Shown: positions 45,417 through 55,135 of the stretch, piece after piece
How the letters are laid out: each line of letters starts with the position of its first letter
Numbering within the stretch: the stretch's first letter is position 1
From: Crocinitomicaceae bacterium
GTDB taxonomy: Bacteria > Bacteroidota > Bacteroidia > Flavobacteriales_D > Crocinitomicaceae
Direction: 5' to 3'
DNA: 64,000 bases
NCBI GenBank assembly: GCA_023262855.1
Contig: JALQYQ010000068.1
Span: forward strand, 1-64,000
The notes under the pieces: generated by a model
Database searches by the model: none
The model's input: only the letters and a program-made list of their open reading frames with translations
Told to the model about the DNA's origin: nothing
Position numbers and translations under genes: made by a program

Positions 45417-47441
45417 CTAAGGTTTCAAGTCTTCTTTTAACCATTCAAAAAACTCGCGTTGCCAAACTAAACTGTTTTGCGGACTTTGAACCCAATGACT
45501 CTCAGTTGGGAAATACAAGTATTTACTTTTCAACCCTTTTAATTGTGCTGCTTGAAACGCTTGCATTCCTTCGCTTTCTGGAACACGGAAATCCATACCG
45601 CCGTGAATGACTAAAATTGGTGTATTCCAATTGTTTACGTAGTTATGTGGACTGTTCTTTTTGTAGTTTTCTTTGTTTGCATCCAGCCAATATGGACCAC
45701 CGTGATCCCAATTTGCAAAGAACAGTTCCTCCGTTGTTCCATACCAACTTTCAAGGTTAAACAAACCGCAATGAGCAATGAAGGTTTTAAAGCGATTTTC
45801 ATGAATTCCTGCCAACATATAAACGGAATATCCTCCGTAAGATGCACCAACTGCTCCTAATCGCGTTTCATCAACATACGGTTCTTGGGATGCATTGTCA
45901 ATTGCAACTAAATAATCTTTCATTGCTTGTCCTCCCCAATCTTGCGAAATGGCATCGTTCCATTCTTGTCCAAAACCTGGTAAACCACGACGATTTGGTG
46001 CAACAACAATATAGCCATTTGAAGCCATCAAAGCCAGGTTCCAACGATAGGAGAAAAATTGACTTACAGGACTTTGCGGTCCGCCCTGACAATACAACAA
46101 AGCAGGATATTTTTTTGTCGCATCGAAATTAGGTGGATAAACCATCCAAACCAACATTTTCTTGCCATCTGTTGTTTCAACCCAACGTTCCTCAACTTTT
46201 GGCATTGTCAATTTCGAAAGGATCTCTTTGTTAGCTTCGGTTAATTGAACCACTTTTCCTTTTTTCACATTGATTTCATATAAATCAGTTGGCGCAACCA
46301 TCGATTGACGTCCAGCATAAATGAAATCACCAAAAATCGAAATGCTCAAATAGTCATTTTGACCTTCTGTGAGTTGTTTGTATGCTCCTGTTGCAACATC
46401 TAAATCAAATAATTGAACTGTTCCTTTAATGGCAGCTAAGAAGTAAATGCGTTTTCCAGATGGATGCCAAGCGAAATCTGTAACAGACAGGTCGATTGAT
46501 TTTGTTAGGTTTTTGTCGTTACCAGAATTGTCGCGAACAATGATGTCATTTTTGTCTGCTTCAAAACCATTGCGCGCCATACTCAACCAAGCCAATTGAT
46601 TCATAGAAGAGAATGCTGGGTTGTTGTCGTATCCCTTATATCCTTCTGTTAATTTGCGTGTTTCTTTTGTTTCAATCGTATATTCGTACAATTCACTGTT
46701 CGTACTTTGAGCAAATTCTTTTCCTTGTAATTTTTTGGAAGTATAAATGATTTTTTTCGAGTCGTTTGAGTAACAAAATTGCTCTGTCCCGCCGTGAGGT
46801 GGTAGAATTCCATCGTAAATTTCGCCATATAAAACATCGGTTCCTGTTGCTGAAATTTCTTTTGATGCGGAAATCGTATGGACAAATAAATGTCTACGGT
46901 TGTAATCATCGTAATGATCCCAATGACGGTACATCAAATCGTCTTCAATGCGAGCATTTGCTTTTGGAAGATCTGGATATTTATCATTCACTGTTTGACG
47001 CATTTTAACAGCTTCAATGGCAATCAAAGAACTTTCATTCGGAGCAATTTTGAATCCTTCAAGTTCAATGTCTTTAAACGACGAACGCTGAGTTTTCATA
47101 CTTCCGTCGGCTTGTATCGAATAGATTTGCATGCCATCTTTTTCCGTCGACATGAACCAAATTGTATTGTTGATTCCCCATTGCGCTTCGAATTCTGAAA
47201 AAAGAGTTTCAGTGATTTGTTTGCTTTTGTTTGTGCGCAGATCAATCACAAAAAGATCGGTATTTCCCTTGTTTGCGGCCATGTCAAACGTGCGTTGACT
47301 GTACAATAAATAATGTCCATCAGGAGAAACTGTTCCCCCAGAAACACGCTTCAATTGCCATAATAGTTCGGGAGTCAACGTTGATTGCGCAAAAGAAACT
47401 GCGCTGAAACAAAGACAAATACTTGCGAATAAAACCTTCAT
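45417..47441 (-). CDS. S9-family prolyl oligopeptidase-like peptidase
   Basis: This 674-residue exported serine peptidase has a signal peptide (MKVLFASICLCFSAVSFAQ), an N-terminal WD/propeller-like region (LKRVSGGTVSPDGHYLLYSQ) and a C-terminal alpha/beta hydrolase. The catalytic triad is Ser534 (GASYGGYS), Asp617 (HGGMDFRVPES) and His649 (TESHWVQ). It is acylaminoacyl-peptidase or DPP-like, cutting short peptides in the periplasm. It ends 66 bp before the MMPL gene. Confidence 0.93.
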   Translation of the reverse strand: MKVLFASICLCFSAVSFAQSTLTPELLWQLKRVSGGTVSPDGHYLLYSQRTFDMAANKGNTDLFVIDLRTNKSKQITETLFSEFEAQWGINNTIWFMSTEKDGMQIYSIQADGSMKTQRSSFKDIELEGFKIAPNESSLIAIEAVKMRQTVNDKYPDLPKANARIEDDLMYRHWDHYDDYNRRHLFVHTISASKEISATGTDVLYGEIYDGILPPHGGTEQFCYSNDSKKIIYTSKKLQGKEFAQSTNSELYEYTIETKETRKLTEGYKGYDNNPAFSSMNQLAWLSMARNGFEADKNDIIVRDNSGNDKNLTKSIDLSVTDFAWHPSGKRIYFLAAIKGTVQLFDLDVATGAYKQLTEGQNDYLSISIFGDFIYAGRQSMVAPTDLYEINVKKGKVVQLTEANKEILSKLTMPKVEERWVETTDGKKMLVWMVYPPNFDATKKYPALLYCQGGPQSPVSQFFSYRWNLALMASNGYIVVAPNRRGLPGFGQEWNDAISQDWGGQAMKDYLVAIDNASQEPYVDETRLGAVGASYGGYSVYMLAGIHENRFKTFIAHCGLFNLESWYGTTEELFFANWDHGGPYWLDANKENYKKNSPHNYVNNWNTPILVIHGGMDFRVPESEGMQAFQAAQLKGLKSKYLYFPTESHWVQSPQNSLVWQREFFEWLKEDLKP

Positions 47442-47483
47442 TTTTCCAATTTTTAGGGAAGTGAAGGTACTAAATAATCCGAA

Positions 47484-47690
47484 TCAATGAGAATCTTGAA
47501 TCGTTTTCTTTTTGCGGTAGTTCTGTAGAAAGGAAATTGCTGTTAGAAAGAGTAACGTTGAACTTATAAGAGCAATGGTATAAATTAGATTTTGCTCAAT
47601 TGCCACATCGCGCATCGACATAAAAACAAAGGCATTTACAGCCAAGAGAAGCGTAATCATAAATCGTTGAAACCACCTTATTCCTTTCAT
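47484..47690 (-). CDS. Small two-TM membrane protein
   Basis: This 68-residue product has two hydrophobic segments (FMITLLLAVNAFVFMSM and IYTIALISSTLLFLTAISFL) and Lys/Arg-rich ends (YRKKKTIQDSH), so it is a small inner-membrane hairpin. No family recognised. It lies upstream of the S9 peptidase on the same strand, 42 bp away. Confidence 0.6.
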   Translation of the reverse strand: MKGIRWFQRFMITLLLAVNAFVFMSMRDVAIEQNLIYTIALISSTLLFLTAISFLQNYRKKKTIQDSH

Positions 47691-47769
47691 TTAGAACATT
47701 TTGATTGGATTAAATATAAATGAAAAAAATTAAAATCCAAAAAAAAGATCAGGTTCAAACGACAAGATT

Positions 47770-48405
47770 TCAATAAAATATTTCTAAAAGTAAGGGTTTG
47801 CTTGAAGCAGCAATGTATTTATCTAATTCTAGGAAATAATTCTCAGAAACCATTGGACAGCCCAAACTATTGCAAATTTCATAAGGTTGTTCAATATCCG
47901 GAACACACGAATACCGGTGTAAAACCACCAAGCGTTCAAAGGCTTTGTTGTTGGTCGCATCTAAACCATGCAATTTGTAGGATTTTCCAAAATTACCGAT
48001 GTACGAAGCACCAATTTTATATTTCCCAATTGAAGTACAATAGGAATTTGGGACATTGCTAAATACCAAACTGTCGCGGTATTCGGTGTTTGATCCACTT
48101 CCATGTGCAACAAGTCCAGAACTAACGACTTTCATGGAATCTAAATCATACACAAACAAGCGTTTCTTGCCAGAATTCATGTGCATATCGATAAGAATGG
48201 CGTAGCGTTGATTGAAATTCGAATGTGTTTTGAGGTAACTTTTTGCAGCTTCGGCTTTTGATTTAATGCGAACTTCTTGAAGGGAATCTTTATTTACCTC
48301 AACTGGAGCAATATCAGTTACCTCGTTTGAATTTGTAGAAAGCGAATTTTGACCACAAGCGCTTACGACACTAGCTAGTAAAAAGAAAAGAGCAAGATAT
48401 TTCAT
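47770..48405 (-). CDS. L,D-transpeptidase-like (YkuD_2) lipoprotein
   Basis: This 211-residue protein has a lipobox (LASVVSACGQN, Cys17), a linker and a murein L,D-transpeptidase-like catalytic domain. The signatures are YAILIDMHMNSGKKRLFVYD, SIGKYKIGASYIG, KLHGLDATNNKAFERLVVLH with the conserved His, and NSLG-Cys183-PMV, which holds the catalytic Cys. It should act on peptidoglycan at the envelope, but SxGC members vary in activity. It is alone between two non-related genes. Confidence 0.85.
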   Translation of the reverse strand: MKYLALFFLLASVVSACGQNSLSTNSNEVTDIAPVEVNKDSLQEVRIKSKAEAAKSYLKTHSNFNQRYAILIDMHMNSGKKRLFVYDLDSMKVVSSGLVAHGSGSNTEYRDSLVFSNVPNSYCTSIGKYKIGASYIGNFGKSYKLHGLDATNNKAFERLVVLHRYSCVPDIEQPYEICNSLGCPMVSENYFLELDKYIAASSKPLLLEIFY

Positions 48406-48491
48406 AAACTGAGTTTGATTAACAGTTTTTGAAAATACAGTTTAAATGGAAAGAAGTTTATTTTGAGTTGGAAAAAAATGTTAATTCAGAA

Positions 48492-49310
48492 TTAAAATCC
48501 TTTTTCAAGTAAAATGGCAGCCATTTCTTCCTGTAATTTTTTTGCTTCTTCAGCAGCGCGTTCAGCGAAGTCCAAACCATTTGATGCATAAATGATTCCT
48601 CGAGAAGAATTCACCAATAATCCACAATCGTCGTTCCAACCATAGTTTGAAACATCTTGCAATGAACCACCTTGTGCGCCAACTCCTGGTACTAAAAAGA
48701 AATGATCTGGAACCAACTTACGTACTTCTCCAATTCCTTCAGCACGCGTAGCGCCAACAACATACATTAAGTTGTCTTTTGTTCCCCATTCTGCAGATTT
48801 ACGCAATACATGTTTGAACAATTCTTCGCCTTTTTCGTCTTTGATCATTTGAAAATCCAAAGCACCTTTATTCGATGTTAAGGCTAACAAAATCACCCAT
48901 TTATTTTCGAATTCGAGGAATGGTGTTACGCTGTCTTCTCCCATGTAAGGCGCAACTGTAACAGAATCACATTTCAAATAATCGAAAAATGTTTTGGCGT
49001 AATAACTAGAAGTATTACCAATGTCTCCGCGTTTTGCATCGGCAATGGTGAAGATGTTTTTTGGGATGTAATCAATTGTCTTTTGCAACGACTCCCAACC
49101 TTTTGGGCCATAACATTCGTAAAACGCGATGTTTGGTTTATAGGCCACACAAAAATCTTTTGTAGCGTCAATAATTGCTTTGTTGAATTCAAAAATCGGA
49201 TCTTCCGTTTCCAATAAATGCGCTGGAATTTTTGATAAATCGGTATCTAAACCAACACATAAAAATGATTTTTTCGAACGAATTTGGGCAACTAATTCTT
49301 GACGTGTCAT
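48492..49310 (-). CDS. pyrF: Orotidine-5'-phosphate decarboxylase (type 2)
   Basis: PyrF makes UMP from OMP in pyrimidine synthesis. The 272-residue length and [14 protein letters not shown] at the N terminus mark the longer type 2 form. The catalytic Asp-Lys-Asp array is in [30 protein letters not shown] and [12 protein letters not shown] bind phosphate. A TAATTTTG box (49330-49337) lies 19 bp upstream. Confidence 0.95.
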   Translation of the reverse strand: MTRQELVAQIRSKKSFLCVGLDTDLSKIPAHLLETEDPIFEFNKAIIDATKDFCVAYKPNIAFYECYGPKGWESLQKTIDYIPKNIFTIADAKRGDIGNTSSYYAKTFFDYLKCDSVTVAPYMGEDSVTPFLEFENKWVILLALTSNKGALDFQMIKDEKGEELFKHVLRKSAEWGTKDNLMYVVGATRAEGIGEVRKLVPDHFFLVPGVGAQGGSLQDVSNYGWNDDCGLLVNSSRGIIYASNGLDFAERAAEEAKKLQEEMAAILLEKGF

Positions 49311-49329
49311 GCTACAAAATTTGTGAGCG

Positions 49330-49337
49330 CAAAATTA
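49330..49337 (-). promoter_or_regulatory. -7 box for pyrF
   Basis: The minus strand reads TAATTTTG, a full match to TAnnTTTG, 19 bp before the pyrF ATG; no clear TTG 19 nt upstream. Confidence 0.4.
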
Positions 49338-49452
49338 CGAACTATTTTCTTCCTAAAACTCATTCACCATAAATGATTATTGCTCTTTCATTTTAGTCGA
49401 ATATAACCATTTATAAGCGGTCTGAACTCAAAATAATAATCGAACTGAGGTT

Positions 49453-50235
49453 TTAAGGAATCACAATCTGTCCAACATCTTTCGTGCGAACAGAGAAATA
49501 TCCTAAGCATCCACCAGAGAAATTCGAAGTTGGATTCGCAGGTGTTGCTCCTTGTTCGTTTTGCTGTAGTGTGTAGAAATAATCATACACCGTTTCTTCA
49601 ATTCCAAACATCACCACGTCAATTGTATCACCTGAATCAATTCCATCGGCAAAAATTGGTTCCATCATCATATTTCCATCGTTGTATTGATCTGATTGAA
49701 TGAAATTGCCAATAATTCGTTCGTGATTATTAAATAAGTTGAATTGAAAAAAGTTCTTAACGCCTCCAATATCTTGACGCATCGGCACTACAGCATGAAC
49801 TGTATCTGGACCAAAAGCAAAAGCAAATGTTTGGACAGAACTCAACGGAATGTTTTGCATCATTTTTCCTGAAGCAACAAAGACTTTTCCATCAACACTA
49901 ACGCTTAAAGTGTATGTTCTTCCTTCGCTAACAGCATAACCAGTACATTCGTATATTCCTGGAGAAACCAAATTTAACGAAGTGGAAGTACCTAAATCGT
50001 CAGTAATTGTTACAATAGCATAATCAACAGTTGGAAATGCAATTCCTTGATCGATATCAAGTGATTTTGTGATGCTTACACGATGCGTTGTTTCGCCCAA
50101 TGTAACAAATCCTTCGATTACGTATTGCGGATCTTTTGAATTCAAATCAACATCAATGACTTTCGTGCATGATGTATTAATTCCGCCAATTAAAAGCGCA
50201 ATCAAAGCTATTTTAAGAAGTAATTTAATCTTCAT
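49453..50235 (-). CDS. DUF4249-type lipoprotein paired with a TonB receptor
   Basis: From the ATG at 50235 the 260-residue product has a lipobox (MKIKLLLKIALIALLIGGIN followed by TSC, Cys23). The mature domain begins KVIDVDLNSKDPQYVIEGFV, the DUF4249 pattern, with beta-rich Ig-like body. The frame is open to 50400 but that part overlaps the TonB gene and is not leader-like. One base separates it from the TonB receptor gene, a common Bacteroidota pair in which the lipoprotein is thought to sit on the receptor. Confidence 0.85.
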   Translation of the reverse strand: MKIKLLLKIALIALLIGGINTSCTKVIDVDLNSKDPQYVIEGFVTLGETTHRVSITKSLDIDQGIAFPTVDYAIVTITDDLGTSTSLNLVSPGIYECTGYAVSEGRTYTLSVSVDGKVFVASGKMMQNIPLSSVQTFAFAFGPDTVHAVVPMRQDIGGVKNFFQFNLFNNHERIIGNFIQSDQYNDGNMMMEPIFADGIDSGDTIDVVMFGIEETVYDYFYTLQQNEQGATPANPTSNFSGGCLGYFSVRTKDVGQIVIP

Positions 50236-50236
50236 A

Positions 50237-52561
50237 CTATTTGAATTTAAAGTTGTAAGTAATCGAAGGAACCCAACGGAACAATGAGGTTTGAACGGCT
50301 TCTGTAACGGCTGGATTGTCTGCATTTTGTCTGAAGGTAATCGAGTAGGCGTTTTCACGTCCGTACACATTGTACAAAGAGAAATTCCAGCTACTTTCAA
50401 ATTTAGCCGTATTTTTTCGGTACCAAGTCACACCAATATCTAGTCGATGATATGCTGGCATTCGATAGCCGTTTCGTTCGGTATATAAAAATTGCGTTTG
50501 ACCATCGATTGTGTATTTTCCTGAAGGGAAAGTAACTGCATTTCCGGTGTAATAAATGAATAAAGCTGAAACAGACAATTTAGGTGTGATGTCGTAAATC
50601 CCAACAACCGACAAATCATGTGTGCGGTCTTGTTTTGCGGCGTACCACTTATTGTCGTTGATGCCATCAATTTTACGCTCGGTGCGCGAAAGTGTATAGC
50701 CAATCCAACCTGTAAATTTGCCCGTTTTCTTTTTCAAAATGAACTCTAAACCGTATGCACGACCAATTCCGTACAACAATTCTCCTTCAATTAATTCATT
50801 TGCTTGAAGATTTGCTCCGTTTCGGTAATCGATTTGATTTTGCATCGATTTATAGTAGGTCTCAATGTTCATTTCGTATGCATTTTCCTTGAAATTCTTG
50901 AACCAACCAATTGAAACTTGATCACAGATTTCTGGTGCCGTATTCAAGCTTGAAGGAATCCATAAATCAGTTGGTGAACTTGTTGTGGTGTTGGAAACCA
51001 AATGAATATACTGCGCATTGCGTGCATAAGCTGCTTTAAACGAAGCTGTTTTCGAATAAACATAACTCAACGAAATGCGGGGTTCTAAAATTGGATAGGT
51101 TTTAACAAACGAATTGTTCTTGTAAATTGTTGTGTCTGTCACATCCCCATCTGAATCGTACGAATAAGTGTTTTGCCCATTGCCTAATAAAGAGAAAGTA
51201 CTCAAACGCAAACCATAGTTCAAGGTTAGTTTTTCATTGACATTGAAATCGTTTGTAACAAACACAGCAGTTTCCAATGATTTGTTTGGTGTCAATGTCA
51301 GCGGATTAATCCCTGATTCTGCATTTGCATCGATTTGTCCTGGAACAATGGTGTGATTGATTGCATTGATTCCGAAACGAAGTTTGTTGCGCGTATTGAT
51401 GAAGTACTGAAATTCTTGTTTTAGGTTGATGTCTTTGATCGATGATTTAATGTCGAAAGCAACATCGGAACTACTGATTGATATTTTGTAATCGTAGGAA
51501 CTAAAAATCACGGAGGTATTTGAAAAAAGCTTTTCATTGATGATGTGATTCCAACGTGCAGTCCCTGTTGCATTTCCCCAATCAATCCCAAAGGTTGTCC
51601 CGAGTCCTAGTTTGTCTCTTCCAAAATACCCAGAAAGGAAAACGCGGTTTTTCTGATTGATTCGGTAGTTGACTTTGGCATTTAAATCATAAAAATAAAG
51701 TGTGTTGTCTTTGAATTTGTCGGAAGCACGCAAGAACATATCGACGTAAGTTCTTCTACCCGAAATTAAGAAAGAGGATTTTTCCTTAACAATTGGCCCT
51801 TCAACATTTAAACGGGATGAAATAATTCCTAAACCACCACTTACGTTGTAACGCTTGTTATTTCCTTCGTTCATTTTGATGTCTAAAACAGAACTCAAAC
51901 GACCACCAAAATTTGCTGGTTGATTTCCTTTATACAAAACAGCATCTTTGATCGCATCTGAATTGAATGTGGAGAAAAATCCTAATAAATGTGCGGCATT
52001 GTAAACAGGCGCTTCATCCAATAAAATTAAGTTTTGATCAGCAGCTCCACCACGGACATAGAATCCAGCATTTCCTTCTCCAGCGCTTTTTACCCCTGGT
52101 AATAATTGCATTGATTTAACAATGTCCTTTTCACCAAGTAGAACAGGAATTTTAGCAACAGCAGCCGTATTCAAACGTTCAACGCCCATGATTGGGTCAG
52201 TGATATTTTGATCTTCTTTTTTTGCGGTTACTTTCACTTCCGCTATTTGGTGAACTTTGTCTGCTAATGAGCTAATACGCTGATTGATAACAATGTTTTG
52301 GTTCAGTTCTACTGGGATTTCTTTTGGGTCATAACCTGCTGAAGAGTAAATTAAAGTATAATTTCCTTTGGGTAAGGTGATGGAATAAAACCCGTATTCA
52401 TTGGAAAATGTTCCTTGACCAAGACCTTTAACGGTAACTTTTGCGTTGATTATTTCTTCTCCTTTTGTCGAGTCAGCAATTGTACCACTTATGGTGTATT
52501 TCTCTTGCGAAAAAGCTTCGAAGCAAACAAAAAGAAGGGTAAATAGGATGTAATTTTTCAT
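50237..52561 (-). CDS. TonB-dependent outer-membrane receptor with CarboxypepD_reg-like domain
   Basis: This 774-residue receptor has a signal peptide (MKNYILFTLLFVCFEAFS), an N-terminal carboxypeptidase-regulatory-like domain (ISGTIADSTKGEEIINAKVT), a plug domain (PVLLGEKDIVKSMQLLPGVK, with GNAGFYVRGGAADQNLILLD) and a C-terminal barrel ending ITYNFKFK. It imports a large substrate, unknown here, using TonB energy. With the DUF4249 lipoprotein it forms a two-gene unit. An inverted repeat spans its promoter and start. Confidence 0.93.
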   Translation of the reverse strand: MKNYILFTLLFVCFEAFSQEKYTISGTIADSTKGEEIINAKVTVKGLGQGTFSNEYGFYSITLPKGNYTLIYSSAGYDPKEIPVELNQNIVINQRISSLADKVHQIAEVKVTAKKEDQNITDPIMGVERLNTAAVAKIPVLLGEKDIVKSMQLLPGVKSAGEGNAGFYVRGGAADQNLILLDEAPVYNAAHLLGFFSTFNSDAIKDAVLYKGNQPANFGGRLSSVLDIKMNEGNNKRYNVSGGLGIISSRLNVEGPIVKEKSSFLISGRRTYVDMFLRASDKFKDNTLYFYDLNAKVNYRINQKNRVFLSGYFGRDKLGLGTTFGIDWGNATGTARWNHIINEKLFSNTSVIFSSYDYKISISSSDVAFDIKSSIKDINLKQEFQYFINTRNKLRFGINAINHTIVPGQIDANAESGINPLTLTPNKSLETAVFVTNDFNVNEKLTLNYGLRLSTFSLLGNGQNTYSYDSDGDVTDTTIYKNNSFVKTYPILEPRISLSYVYSKTASFKAAYARNAQYIHLVSNTTTSSPTDLWIPSSLNTAPEICDQVSIGWFKNFKENAYEMNIETYYKSMQNQIDYRNGANLQANELIEGELLYGIGRAYGLEFILKKKTGKFTGWIGYTLSRTERKIDGINDNKWYAAKQDRTHDLSVVGIYDITPKLSVSALFIYYTGNAVTFPSGKYTIDGQTQFLYTERNGYRMPAYHRLDIGVTWYRKNTAKFESSWNFSLYNVYGRENAYSITFRQNADNPAVTEAVQTSLFRWVPSITYNFKFK

Positions 52562-52604
52562 CTAAGTTGTATTATGGCTGCAAATATCGTCAGCCGACTT
52601 AGAT
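52560..52604 (-). promoter_or_regulatory. Nested inverted repeat over the TonB receptor start
   Basis: Outer arms ATCTAAGT (52560-52567) and ACTTAGAT (52597-52604) enclose inner arms GGCTG (52576-52580) and CAGCC (52591-52595). The inverted repeat contains the start codon on one edge and a GATATTTG -7-like box in its middle. It could be an operator or an mRNA hairpin that masks the start. Confidence 0.45.
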
Positions 52605-52693
52605 AAGTAACATTAAAAGTTGTTAAAAGGTTTAAATAGATGACAAAAAGGTTAAAATCGAATCATCTGCTCGACAAAAGAATCAAGTTAAAA

Positions 52694-53776
52694 TTAATTA
52701 TTCTCCTGACCTTTCAATTTTTCAGCATTCTCAGCAACCTTCAATGCGTCAATCATTTCACGCATATCGCCATTCATGAATGCACTCAAATTGTAAATTG
52801 TTTTGTTGATGCGGTGATCGGTAATTCGACCTTGTGGATAATTATAGGTTCTAATTTTCGCTGAACGGTCACCCGTTGAAACTAACGTTTTACGGTGCGC
52901 CGCACGTTCGTTGTGAACGCGATCTAATTCTGCTTGGTACAAACGAGAGCGGAGTACCGAAATTGCTTTTTCTAAGTTCTTGTGTTGAGAACGTCCATCT
53001 TGACATTCAACAACAACTCCAGTCGGAATGTGTGTCAAACGAATGGCAGATTCCGTTTTGTTAATGTGCTGACCACCGGCTCCAGACGCACGGAACGTAT
53101 CTTTGCGCACATCGTTCATGTCAAGCTCAAAATCCACTTCTTCTGCTTCAGGTAAAACGGCAACTGTAATAGCGGAAGTATGCACACGTCCCTGTGATTC
53201 AGTTTCTGGAACACGTTGAACGCGGTGAACACCAGATTCAAACTTTAACATTCCATATAATCCTGCTCCAATGATTTCCATTGAAATCTCTTTGTATCCT
53301 TTTACTGTTCCCTCTGAAGAATTCAAAATTTCATATTGCCAACCCATTTCTTTGAAGAACATGGTGTACATTCTAAAGCAATCTTCTACAAAAATACATG
53401 CTTCATCACCACCTGTTCCTGCACGAAGCTCCATGATCGCATTTTTATCATCTTCAGGATCTTTTGGAATCAACATCATCTTAATGTCTTCTTCCATTTG
53501 TGGACGTTTTTGCTCCAATTCATCGATTTCCATCTTTGCCATTTCGCGCATTTCAGGATCGGTTTCGGTTTCAAGCAATGATTTGGCACTTTTTAAATTT
53601 CCCAAAACATTGGCATATTCTTTATAGACAGTGTCTAATTCTTCAAGGTCTTTGTATTCGCGATTTAATTTCACGTAGCGTTCCATATCCGATATAATAT
53701 CTGGATCAACGATTTGTTTTCCAACTTCAACAAAACGGTAATGGATAGCTTCTAACTTCGATAATAAATCACTCAT
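52694..53776 (-). CDS. prfA: Peptide chain release factor 1
   Basis: RF1 ends translation at UAA and UAG. From the ATG at 53776 the 360-residue protein has the GGQ motif G234GQ236 in GAGGQHINKTESAIRL, as at E. coli 233-235, and the N-terminal helical domain MSDLLSKLEAIHYRF. The frame is open to 53818 but that overlaps a palindrome and is not family-like. RF1 rather than RF2 is supported by the absence of a programmed frameshift and by length. Confidence 0.95.
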   Translation of the reverse strand: MSDLLSKLEAIHYRFVEVGKQIVDPDIISDMERYVKLNREYKDLEELDTVYKEYANVLGNLKSAKSLLETETDPEMREMAKMEIDELEQKRPQMEEDIKMMLIPKDPEDDKNAIMELRAGTGGDEACIFVEDCFRMYTMFFKEMGWQYEILNSSEGTVKGYKEISMEIIGAGLYGMLKFESGVHRVQRVPETESQGRVHTSAITVAVLPEAEEVDFELDMNDVRKDTFRASGAGGQHINKTESAIRLTHIPTGVVVECQDGRSQHKNLEKAISVLRSRLYQAELDRVHNERAAHRKTLVSTGDRSAKIRTYNYPQGRITDHRINKTIYNLSAFMNGDMREMIDALKVAENAEKLKGQENN

Positions 53777-53812
53777 AACATTATTTTTTTGTCCGATTAT
53801 TTGCACTTGCAC

Positions 53813-53832
53813 GGACAAGTCGCGACTTGTCC
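53813..53832. repeat. Perfect 20-bp palindrome (REP-like)
   Basis: GGACAAGTCGCGACTTGTCC reads the same on both strands and lies between purM and prfA. It has no T-run and so is not a terminator for purM. Such a palindrome resembles dispersed REP-like elements; other copies in the genome cannot be checked here. Confidence 0.65.
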
Positions 53833-53861
53833 CTACGGCAAAATCGACCTAATAAAATTCT

Positions 53862-55028
53862 TTAATATTCAAACGTACCGTAAACTGATTCAATCGTTAG
53901 TTTCTTGCCATCATTTGCTTCAACGCGACCAACAATTTGGGCATCGATGTTGAATGATTTTGAGATTTCGATAATTGATTGAGCATGTTCAGGTGAAACA
54001 TACACTTCCATGCGGTGACCCATGTTGAAGACCTTGTACATTTCTTTCCAATCGGTTCCAGACTCTTCTTGAATCAATTTGAAAAGTGGAGGAATTGGGA
54101 ATAAGTTATCTTTAATAATGTGCACATTGTCAACGAAATGCAACACTTTTGTTTGTGCGCCACCTGAACAGTGCACCATTCCGTGAATGTCAGAACGGTG
54201 TTTATCTAATATCTGTTTGATAACTGGAGCGTATGTTCTCGTTGGAGACAAGACTAATTTTCCAGCATCGATTGGTGAACCTTCAACTTTATCCGTTAGG
54301 TTTTTTGTTCCTGAATACACTAAATCACTTGGTACACTTGGGTCAAAACTTTCAGGGAAATCTGCTGCAAGCATTTTATTGAAAACATCATGACGTGCTG
54401 AAGTAAGTCCATTTGAACCCATTCCTCCGTTGTAATCTCTTTCATAGGTTGCTTGACCAAAAGATGCCAATCCAACAATCACATCTCCACCTTGAATCGT
54501 GTGATTTGAAATTACTTCAGAACGCTTCATGCGGCAAACAACTGTTGAATCAACGATGATTGTACGCACTAAATCGCCTACATCTGCTGTTTCTCCGCCT
54601 GTTGAATGAATTCCAATTCCTTGATTTCTTAAGGTTTCTAACAATTCTTCTGTACCATTGATAATTGCCGAAATCACTTCTCCCGGAACTAAATTCTTGT
54701 TACGACCAATCGTAGATGAAAGTAGAATTTTGTCTGTGGCACCAACGCACAACAAATCATCAATGTTCATGATCAAGGCATCTTGTGCGATTCCTTTCCA
54801 AACAGAAATATCACCCGTTTTTTTCCAATACATGTAAGCCAACGACGACTTTGTTCCAGCACCATCTGCATGCATCACAATGCAATAATCTTCATCTCCT
54901 GATAAATAATCAGGAACGATTTTACAAAATGCTTGAGGAAATAATCCTTTGTCCACATTTTTGATTGCGTTGTGAACGTCTTCTTTTCCTGCTGAAACGC
55001 CACGAAGGTTATATCTAGTATCGGCCAT
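53862..55028 (-). CDS. purM: Phosphoribosylformylglycinamidine cyclo-ligase (AIR synthetase)
   Basis: PurM closes the imidazole ring in purine synthesis, ATP-dependent. The 388-residue product is longer than the 345-residue E. coli enzyme. Signatures are RYNLRGVSAGKEDVHNAI, VMHADGAGTKSSLAYMYWKK, SSTIGRNKNLV and GGETADVGDLV. A TATCTTTG box lies 18 bp upstream of the ATG. Confidence 0.92.
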   Translation of the reverse strand: MADTRYNLRGVSAGKEDVHNAIKNVDKGLFPQAFCKIVPDYLSGDEDYCIVMHADGAGTKSSLAYMYWKKTGDISVWKGIAQDALIMNIDDLLCVGATDKILLSSTIGRNKNLVPGEVISAIINGTEELLETLRNQGIGIHSTGGETADVGDLVRTIIVDSTVVCRMKRSEVISNHTIQGGDVIVGLASFGQATYERDYNGGMGSNGLTSARHDVFNKMLAADFPESFDPSVPSDLVYSGTKNLTDKVEGSPIDAGKLVLSPTRTYAPVIKQILDKHRSDIHGMVHCSGGAQTKVLHFVDNVHIIKDNLFPIPPLFKLIQEESGTDWKEMYKVFNMGHRMEVYVSPEHAQSIIEISKSFNIDAQIVGRVEANDGKKLTIESVYGTFEY

Positions 55029-55045
55029 TGAACTGAATTTGCATG

Positions 55046-55053
55046 CAAAGATA
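55046..55053 (-). promoter_or_regulatory. -7 box for purM
   Basis: The minus strand reads TATCTTTG, matching TAnnTTTG, 18 bp before the ATG at 55028. The -33 TTG is not at the usual distance. Confidence 0.4.
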
Positions 55054-55105
55054 ACAACTATTTAGACTAAAAATTCATGATTCAGAATTCATGATTCCTA
55101 ATTAT

Positions 55106-55123
55106 AAATCACGAATCACAAAT
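55106..55123. repeat. Dispersed 18-bp repeat, copy 2
   Basis: Identical to 30588-30605. It lies in a 107-bp gap with AATTCATGATTC-type short repeats on the left side. Confidence 0.6.
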
Positions 55124-55135
55124 GATAAATCCTAA

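Noticed and set aside
48481-48495. TTAATTC-A-GAATTAA inverted repeat at the pyrF stop
   Set aside because: The loop is one base and the arms are all AT, so a stable terminator hairpin is unlikely.
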